Both the position numbers and the translations under genes were made by a program. Under the pieces are notes generated by a model. That model did not search any database. It worked only from the letters and a program-made list of their open reading frames with translations, and was not told the origin of the DNA. From an uncultured Clostridium sp. (GTDB taxonomy: Bacteria; Bacillota_A; Clostridia; Lachnospirales; Lachnospiraceae), in NCBI GenBank assembly GCA_900556965.1, contig USQV01000031.1, forward strand, positions 1-7,987: 7,987 nucleotides of DNA, written 5' to 3'. Positions 1-4,636 of this stretch are shown here, piece after piece (within the stretch, counting starts at the first letter, position 1; every line of letters begins with the position of its first letter).

Positions 1-110
1 TCGGGCAATGCCCCTGATTTCCGGCTTTTTCTCTGATTCGTCCGCTTCTTCCTCGGCTTTTCTTTCGGGCAATGCCCCTGATTTCTTGCTTTTTCTTTGA
101 TTCGTCCGCT
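1..110 (-). repeat. 64-bp tandem repeat array A (right end only)
   Basis: The array enters from beyond the left window edge. It shows one complete 64-bp unit (6-69) and a final unit cut after 41 bases (70-110). The landmark CAATGCCCCTGATTTC recurs exactly 64 bp apart. About three quarters of the plus-strand bases are pyrimidines, so the minus strand is purine-rich. The same unit forms array B at 1844-2351, and bases 1-110 match 1967-2076 with a single mismatch. Each intact unit holds the short near-palindrome GGGCAATGCCC. There are no unique spacers between units. Function is unknown. Confidence 0.9.
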
Positions 111-158
111 GCATTCAGAAACAGAAAAAACACCCAATTCCGGCGGGACTTTTTGCCC
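111..158 (-). repeat. 48-bp array-end flank, copy A
   Basis: This segment follows the truncated last unit of array A and matches 2352-2399 at 42 of 48 positions. The copy ends at the base next to the ATPase stop codon (159-161). On the minus strand both copies can encode a related hydrophobic peptide (RNWV.FL.LNAADE), but neither has a convincing start or ribosome binding site. It looks like a conserved boundary of the repeat element. Confidence 0.8.
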
Positions 159-1499
159 TTATTTCTGCAGCTGCTCCAATGCCAATCCGATCAATCTATC
201 CGCTTGATCTGCCATAAACAGCGGAATGTTTAACACATCATCATCCAGTTTCAAATTATCCAGAGAAAAACGGATACGGAGCTTTACCTTATCGGGGAAC
301 AGTTCTTTGAACTTTTTCATACTCTTGCTGGTGGTGTTGGCTTCGGATTTTACTTCTACAGGAAAAATATCATTTTCCCGCTGAATGAGGAAATCCACTT
401 CGTAGGGCGGGTTGGTCTGGTTCCAATAACGAGGCATTACTTCGAGCTGCGTGATCAAAGTCTGCAGCACAAAGTTTTCGGTCAATGCGCCTTTAAATTC
501 AGTAAATAGGCGATTGCCTTCGCCAAAGGCCGTGGGAGCCAGCTGTGCCAGACGGCGGAGCAGTCCCACATCCACCAGATAGATTTTGAAAGCCGATAAA
601 TCATCGTAGGCTGCTATCGGCAAACCGGGAGCTGAGCTTCGATAAATTTTATGCACCAGACGGGCATCCACCAGCCATTGCAGTGCGTCCTCATACTCTC
701 GTGCTCGTGCACCTTCCTTGACCACCTTATAGATAAATTTCTTGTTCTCCCTTGCTAACTGGGAGGGAATCGACCTCCAGATCATTGAGATTTTCGGGAA
801 TTCACTGAGGTCAGGATGCTTGGCAAAATCACGTTCATAGGCCCCAATGATTCCGGACAGTGCTTCCTGCATGGCAGAAACATCCCGTGCTTCCGTCCAC
901 ATCAACACCGGCTCCGGCATACCACCGGTGACATAGTACATCTTCAGCTTCTCATATAGCGGATTAAAGAAGGCGTCAGGAATCGGTTCAAGAGTGTCCA
1001 CCTGTTCCAGATACTGCACCAGATTTTCATCTCCGTTGGCAAGTAAAAACTCAGTAAAGGTCATTGGGTCAATCTGCATGAAATTGACCTTGCCCACCGG
1101 AAAGGAAGAAGGCTTCGCCAGAGCTATCCCCAGCAGTGAACCGGCGCAGGCAATATGGTATTGCGGTGCGTTCTCACAGAAATATTTCATGGAATTAATG
1201 ACTTTCGGACAATCCTGTACCTCGTCAAAAATGATAAGGGTCTTTTCCGGTACTATCTTTTGACCGCTTACCAGTATAAGGTTTTGCAGAATCCGATTCA
1301 CATCCTTGGTCGTTTCAAAAAATTGCTTATATTCTTCATTTTCGTCAAAGTTAAAGTAAGCTGTATTTTCATAGTAACGTCTGCCGAACTCTTTCAGAAT
1401 CCAAGTCTTGCCCACCTGACGAACGCCTTTCAAGATTAAAGGCTTACGGTAGGGAGAATTCTTCCAATCCAGTAATTTTTTCAAGATAACTCGTTCCAT
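159..1499 (-). CDS. AAA-family ATPase with C-terminal DUF4143 region
   Basis: A 446-residue cytoplasmic protein of the AAA_14/DUF4143 type, widespread in anaerobic bacteria and archaea and lacking a settled function. Visible motifs are Walker A GVRQVGKT (25-32), Walker B LIIFDEVQD (88-96), an AGSLLG sensor-like segment (119-124) and the family's TGGMPEPV (191-198). The C-terminal half ends in EVDFLI (367-372) and PVEVKS (380-385), spaced like the acidic and ExK motifs of PD-(D/E)XK nuclease-like folds; nuclease activity is only an inference. The ATG at 1499 is chosen because AGGAG lies 7 bases upstream (1507-1511); a GTG at 1514 would place that site inside the gene. It has its own promoter and stands alone, with 64-bp repeat arrays on both sides. 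No terminator is visible: the array flank begins directly after the stop. Confidence 0.88.
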   Translation of the reverse strand: MERVILKKLLDWKNSPYRKPLILKGVRQVGKTWILKEFGRRYYENTAYFNFDENEEYKQFFETTKDVNRILQNLILVSGQKIVPEKTLIIFDEVQDCPKVINSMKYFCENAPQYHIACAGSLLGIALAKPSSFPVGKVNFMQIDPMTFTEFLLANGDENLVQYLEQVDTLEPIPDAFFNPLYEKLKMYYVTGGMPEPVLMWTEARDVSAMQEALSGIIGAYERDFAKHPDLSEFPKISMIWRSIPSQLARENKKFIYKVVKEGARAREYEDALQWLVDARLVHKIYRSSAPGLPIAAYDDLSAFKIYLVDVGLLRRLAQLAPTAFGEGNRLFTEFKGALTENFVLQTLITQLEVMPRYWNQTNPPYEVDFLIQRENDIFPVEVKSEANTTSKSMKKFKELFPDKVKLRIRFSLDNLKLDDDVLNIPLFMADQADRLIGLALEQLQK

Positions 1500-1602
1500 A
1501 GGATCACTCCTCACACTTTACGAAGGTTTTTGAGGATTGCAGGAGCACGCAATGCGAAACAATCCGGTATTGTCGGTGGCAAAAAACTTTCGACTTGACA
1601 TC

Positions 1603-1631
1603 ATTATATGCGAAATGCACGAAAATTACAA
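1603..1631 (-). promoter_or_regulatory. Sigma-A-type promoter of the ATPase gene
   Basis: On the minus strand a TTGTAA -35 box (1626-1631) is separated by exactly 17 bp from a perfect TATAAT -10 box (1603-1608). Transcription would begin near 1596, giving a leader of roughly 95 bases. Leader arms GGATTG (1534-1539) and CAATCC (1560-1565) could pair, but this is weak. Confidence 0.75.
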
Positions 1632-1654
1632 CCGCAATCACACAATCATTTGTG

Positions 1655-1674
1655 TTTTGGTGTATGGGAATCAC
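1655..1674. repeat. 20-bp dispersed repeat, copy 1
   Basis: TTTTGGTGTATGGGAATCAC matches 2403-2422 at 18 of 20 positions, including an identical 12-base core TATGGGAATCAC. In both places an ATAATG lies 12-13 bases further on. This suggests that the ATPase upstream region and the array B upstream region share ancestry. Confidence 0.55.
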
Positions 1675-1843
1675 ATTTTTATATAAAATAATGTATTTCG
1701 GGGCGTTAGTTCCACTACAGCACAAGCAGGAAATCTCTCTTTACGATCAGTGGCGTCGCTGAAAAAAAATACTTCTGCTCCATTATCATTGTTTAAGTCG
1801 AACGCCCATGAGACTTGGCGCGTGATTCTTCAGCTTTACTGAC

Positions 1844-2351
1844 CGATGCCCCTGATTTCCTACTTTTTCTCTGATTCGTCCGCTTCTTCCTCGGCTTTTC
1901 TTCTGGCCAATGTCCCTGATTTCTTGCTTTTTCTCTGGTTCGTCCGCTCCTCCCTCGACTTTTCTTTCGGGCAATGCCCCTGATTTCCGGCTTTTTCTCT
2001 GATTCGTCCGCTTCTTCCTCGACTTTTCTTTCGGGCAATGCCCCTGATTTCTTGCTTTTTCTTTGATTCGTCCGCTTCTCCTCCGGGTTTTCTTCTGGTC
2101 AATGCTCCTGATTTCCGGCTTTTTCTCCGATTCGTCCGCTCCTTCTCCGGCTTTTCTTCTAGGCAATGCCCCTGATTTCCTGCTTTTTCTCCGATTCGTC
2201 CGCTTCTTCTCCGGGTTTTCTTCTGGTCAATGTCCCTGATTTCCCACTTTTTCTCCGATTCGTCCGCTCCTTCTCCGGCTTTTCTTCTGGTCAATGTCCC
2301 TGATTTCCTGAATTTTCTCCGGTTTCCTGAATTTTCTCCGGTTCGTCCGCT
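1844..2351 (-). repeat. 64-bp tandem repeat array B (seven full units plus a truncated one)
   Basis: The ATG of the landmark CAATG recurs at 1846, 1910, 1974, 2038, 2102, 2166, 2230 and 2294, a strict 64-bp period over eight copies. The last unit stops after consensus base 41 (TCCGCT), the same base where array A stops, and contains an extra 19-bp duplication. Units differ by scattered substitutions, for example TTCCGG, TTCTTG or TTCCTG after CTGA. The minus strand is purine-rich and free of stop codons in all three frames within the consensus unit. The array lies between the terminator of the choline-binding protein gene and the ATPase promoter. It has no spacers, so it is not CRISPR. Function is unknown. 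Confidence 0.93.
2304..2341. repeat. 19-bp perfect tandem duplication in the last unit
   Basis: TTTCCTGAATTTTCTCCGG occurs twice back to back (2304-2322 and 2323-2341). The period differs from the 64-bp array, so this is a local slippage or duplication event in the terminal unit. Confidence 0.9.
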
Positions 2352-2399
2352 GCATTCAGAAGCAGGAAAAGCACCCAATTCCGGAGAGACTTTTTGCTC
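2352..2399 (-). repeat. 48-bp array-end flank, copy B
   Basis: This is the second copy of the segment at 111-158 (42 of 48 identical), again directly after a repeat unit cut at base 41. Here it continues into a further direct repeat and the 20-bp dispersed element, where copy A is replaced by the ATPase stop codon. Confidence 0.8.
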
Positions 2400-2410
2400 A
2401 CTTTTTGCTC
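2389..2410. repeat. 11-bp perfect direct repeat
   Basis: ACTTTTTGCTC is present twice in tandem (2389-2399 and 2400-2410). The first copy is the end of the 48-bp flank, so the second may be a duplication at the element boundary. Confidence 0.8.
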
Positions 2411-2422
2411 TATGGGAATCAC
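2403..2422. repeat. 20-bp dispersed repeat, copy 2
   Basis: TTTTGCTCTATGGGAATCAC matches 1655-1674 at 18 of 20 positions. It sits just outside the flank of array B. Confidence 0.55.
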
Positions 2423-2463
2423 CGTTTTCGCACTATAATGCAAAACAGTCTTTCCTATAAAGT

Positions 2464-2496
2464 AAAAAAAACGGACGGGGAATATTCCCCGTCCGT
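2464..2496 (-). terminator. Rho-independent terminator of the choline-binding protein gene
   Basis: A perfect 26-bp GC-rich palindrome (2471-2496, arm ACGGACGGGGAAT) is followed on the minus strand by a run of T (the A-run at 2464-2471 on the plus strand). It begins 50 bases after the stop codon of the gene ending at 2547. The plus strand has no T-run after the hairpin, so it should stop only minus-strand transcription, insulating the repeat array. Confidence 0.93.
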
Positions 2497-2546
2497 GTCT
2501 TGCAATTAGAATTTCTATTCGAGCATCGAACAATTATCGAAGGTAA

Positions 2547-4214
2547 TTACTTTGAGCTCGGAGTTACCTTGCTATAATCCTTGAAGGACATAACCTTTGT
2601 CGGATCAAGGTAATCAACGTAAATCTTTACATTACTTACAGTAGTCGGATCAACTGCATATTTATCCCAAACAGTATAACCGCTATCCTTAGTATCATTG
2701 ATAAACTTAACCGGTTTTTCCTTAGTAGACTTCATATCTACAAGAATATCGCCATCTTCCTTGTACTCTACATTGCTGTGCTGGATGGAACCATTCTGGT
2801 TAACAACGTACAGAAGTCCGTTAACCTCTACCGGCTGATACTTGTAATCTTCAGCAGCTACAAGGTGTCCCGCGTAGTAAAGCTTGTTATTCTTGTTACC
2901 TGTGATACCGGCACCCTTCTTTTCGCCAGTTGTGCTGTTATCCTTTGTTCCGAAGTAGAACTTGTAAACGTCACCGTTGTCATCCTTGATGGACTGAGCA
3001 CCAGTCTTCATGCAACCATCAGAACCGCCACCAAGGTAGTAGAATCCCTTATCGATTGCAAGCTTATCATGTCCATTTAAATCTACATCCTGAACATCGA
3101 TGAACTCGGAAAGCATCTCGCCCGCCTCGTTGAAGAAGTAATCCTTGGAGTTGATCTTCTTCTTTGTGATCTGATATGCGTTGCCGCCGTTCTTGATTTC
3201 AAGAGCTGCATCGCCTAATGCGTACTTGTAGCCAAGAGCATCATAAGTTCCAGTTGCCGGAACGAATACTTTTCCGTCCGTATCAAGCCAGTAGTACCAC
3301 TTATCGTTATCCTCATCCTCATCATAGTACTCTGTTGGTTTCCATGTAAGAGCCCACTGATTCTTCTTTACGTGGCCATCGAAATCTCCGCCGATCGGTG
3401 CAAAGTAAGCAACTTCTACTTCTGCATCTGTAAGCGGTTTAGCGTCGTCCTCGCCGCCGATCTCTACATAGTGCATCTTCTTGTCAGCGTCTTCGTTTCC
3501 GCCAACCCATCCGGTCAGTAACTGTCCCTTATTATCGGTCTCGGTACCGAAGATATAGGACTGTCCCTTAACGTTGTTCTGCTTACCAGTAGCAACATTA
3601 CCGGAGGATTTGAAGTAATACCAGTACTCGTCTGCATCTGCATCATCGTCAGCTGTAGCCGGTTCAGTTACATATTTCCAATCCTTTTCTACACGAGCAC
3701 CTGTCTCGTCGCAGTAGAAGGTCTTATCTGCATCGATGCTGTTTTCTTCGTTAACAACGTCCTGACCATCAGCTGTTACCCAGCCTGTAAGCATCTTGCC
3801 GTCTGCATCGAAGTAGTATGTGTGACCCTTGTAAAGGATCTTCTTGTTGTTTGCTCTCTTACCAGTAGACTGGAAGTAGAACCACTGCTCGTCACCGTTC
3901 TCATCATCGATCGGAGCTGTTAATCTCCAGTCGTTAGTAACCTTAGCACCGCTGGAGTTTACGAAGTAGTACTCACCATCGTAATCAACCCAGCTGGAGG
4001 TAACGATTGCACCGTCATCACCAACGTAGTATTCTTTTCCATTGCTGGAGCAGAAAGTATTTGTGTATACATCGCCATTCTTGTCGTAGCAATACCACTC
4101 GTCATCAACCATCATCCATGTTCCCTTGGAAGCTGCGAAAGATGTGATGGAAGCGCCTAATGCTAACAGAGCTGCTGCAGAAACTACTGCTGCAATCTTA
4201 GTCTGCTTTCTCAT
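2547..4214 (-). CDS. Secreted choline-binding (cell-wall-binding) repeat protein
   Basis: A 555-residue exported surface protein. A signal peptide is clear: MRKQTK, then a hydrophobic stretch, with likely cleavage after ITSFA (23-27). Residues 31-450 hold about ten degenerate choline-binding (CW_binding) repeats, such as GHTYYFDADGKMLTGW (130-145), GQLLTGWVGG (230-239) and EYYFVNSSGAKV (81-92). They are interrupted by acidic insertions such as DDDADADE (189-196) and YYDEDEDND (296-304). The last 100 residues (about 455-555) are not repeat-like and I do not recognise them. No catalytic domain is visible, so the role is probably structural or adhesive on phosphocholine-bearing polymer. The ATG at 4214 is chosen because AAAGGAGAG precedes it (4225-4233); an ATG at 4271 would lie at the transcription start. 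It is divergent from the LicC-LicA fusion. A near-consensus promoter and strong terminator suggest high expression. Confidence 0.88.
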   Translation of the reverse strand: MRKQTKIAAVVSAAALLALGASITSFAASKGTWMMVDDEWYCYDKNGDVYTNTFCSSNGKEYYVGDDGAIVTSSWVDYDGEYYFVNSSGAKVTNDWRLTAPIDDENGDEQWFYFQSTGKRANNKKILYKGHTYYFDADGKMLTGWVTADGQDVVNEENSIDADKTFYCDETGARVEKDWKYVTEPATADDDADADEYWYYFKSSGNVATGKQNNVKGQSYIFGTETDNKGQLLTGWVGGNEDADKKMHYVEIGGEDDAKPLTDAEVEVAYFAPIGGDFDGHVKKNQWALTWKPTEYYDEDEDNDKWYYWLDTDGKVFVPATGTYDALGYKYALGDAALEIKNGGNAYQITKKKINSKDYFFNEAGEMLSEFIDVQDVDLNGHDKLAIDKGFYYLGGGSDGCMKTGAQSIKDDNGDVYKFYFGTKDNSTTGEKKGAGITGNKNNKLYYAGHLVAAEDYKYQPVEVNGLLYVVNQNGSIQHSNVEYKEDGDILVDMKSTKEKPVKFINDTKDSGYTVWDKYAVDPTTVSNVKIYVDYLDPTKVMSFKDYSKVTPSSK

Positions 4215-4268
4215 AATTAATGCACTCTCCTTTTTTTCTTTTTGAAACTTTTTTGAAATTCCTAATTG

Positions 4269-4298
4269 CATTACGAGGACATTATACTTCCTGTAATG
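4269..4298. promoter_or_regulatory. Inverted repeat spanning the -10 box (candidate operator)
   Basis: CATTAC (4269-4274) and GTAATG (4293-4298) are perfect 6-bp inverted arms that bracket the -10 box of the minus-strand promoter. Another CATTAC occurs at 4363-4368 further upstream. The position suits a repressor site, but the arms are short and widely spaced. Confidence 0.35.
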
Positions 4299-4309
4299 GA
4301 ATTTATCAA
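4281..4309 (-). promoter_or_regulatory. Sigma-A-type promoter of the choline-binding protein gene
   Basis: On the minus strand TTGATA (4304-4309) lies exactly 17 bp before a perfect TATAAT (4281-4286). Predicted transcription starts near 4274, leaving a 60-base leader and supporting the start codon at 4214. Confidence 0.85.
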
Positions 4310-4334
4310 TAGTTTTTTACAATTTTTGTAGATT

Positions 4335-4349
4335 TTACAAGCATTGTAA
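4335..4349. promoter_or_regulatory. 15-bp palindrome TTACAAGCATTGTAA upstream of the -35 box
   Basis: Perfect 6-bp arms (TTACAA / TTGTAA) flank a 3-bp centre, about 26 bp upstream of the -35 box of the choline-binding protein promoter. The geometry resembles a dimeric regulator site; no regulator can be named. Confidence 0.4.
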
Positions 4350-4521
4350 GGTTTTTGATCTCCATTACGTATTCTGTACCTCTCATACAACCACATTATA
4401 GTATAGTTTCTTAAGAATTTCCATAACTTTTATCTGTTTATTTTCTTACGAAATTTTTACGAAACCGCTATTTTTAGCCATTTTTGTATTGATATTGGTA
4501 CATTCTGCATGTTTTGGGCTC

Positions 4522-4549
4522 TTGCAATTCCAAATGGTTGTGGTATAAT
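4522..4549 (+). promoter_or_regulatory. Promoter of the LicC-LicA fusion gene
   Basis: TTGCAA (4522-4527), a 16-bp spacer and a perfect TATAAT (4544-4549) preceded by TGG, which forms an extended -10 element. The start site would fall near 4556, giving a leader of about 80 bases before the ATG at 4637. Confidence 0.78.
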
Positions 4550-4585
4550 GTTCATGTATTATTGATTTTTATTTGTTTTGAACAT
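4548..4585. promoter_or_regulatory. 7-bp inverted repeat overlapping -10 and early leader
   Basis: ATGTTCA (4548-4554) and TGAACAT (4579-4585) are perfect inverted arms separated by 24 bases. They overlap the last bases of the -10 box and the predicted start site of the fusion gene. It could be an operator, possibly for the protein's own N-terminal DNA-binding-like domain; this is speculation. Confidence 0.3.
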
Positions 4586-4636
4586 CGTATTTCATAATTG
4601 TTACAATCATCAATGACTCTTACGGAGGTTTTCAAT

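Larger units (their letters stand above)
1500..1843. other. Intergenic region between ATPase start and array B
   Basis: This stretch holds the ATPase leader and promoter, then about 200 bp of AT-rich DNA up to the first unit of array B. Apart from a 20-bp element at 1655-1674 shared with 2403-2422, I see no supported gene or RNA. A 73-codon open frame at 1504-1725 on the minus strand spans the promoter and lacks a ribosome binding site, so it is not called. Confidence 0.6.
4215..4636. other. Divergent intergenic region between choline-binding protein and LicC-LicA fusion
   Basis: An AT-rich 422-bp stretch carrying both divergent promoters, their leaders and several short inverted or direct repeats. 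The middle (about 4350-4520) contains no open frame worth calling and no recognisable RNA or riboswitch. A direct repeat TTACGAAA at 4446-4453 and 4457-4464 has an 11-bp period, roughly one helical turn. Confidence 0.7.

Noticed and set aside
1504..1725. 73-codon minus-strand frame upstream of the ATPase
   Set aside because: It covers the ATPase promoter and leader, has no ribosome binding site and no family resemblance.
1844..2351. CRISPR array
   Set aside because: Units are contiguous 64-bp copies with scattered substitutions; there are no constant repeats separated by unique spacers and no cas genes nearby.
1786..2378. Overlapping minus-strand open frames of 81, 126 and 172 codons as Lys/Glu-rich proteins
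   Set aside because: They are the same repeat read in different frames, overlap each other, lack ribosome binding sites and end in unrelated tails. Treated as repeat DNA.
1..2410. Insertion sequence or transposon bounded by the repeats
   Set aside because: The repeats are direct, not inverted, no transposase or integrase is encoded between them and no target-site duplication was found.
2291..2533. 80-codon minus-strand frame with a hydrophobic stretch
   Set aside because: It runs across the terminator hairpin and into the array, with no ribosome binding site. The shared peptide with copy A of the flank is explained by DNA homology.
4215..4271. Upstream ATG at 4271 for the choline-binding protein, adding 19 residues before the signal peptide
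   Set aside because: It would sit at the predicted transcription start with no room for a ribosome binding site, and it would bury the signal peptide behind a charged extension.
4598..4636. Upstream TTG start for the fusion gene, adding 13 residues
   Set aside because: There is no ribosome binding site before it, while GGAGG is well placed for the ATG at 4637.
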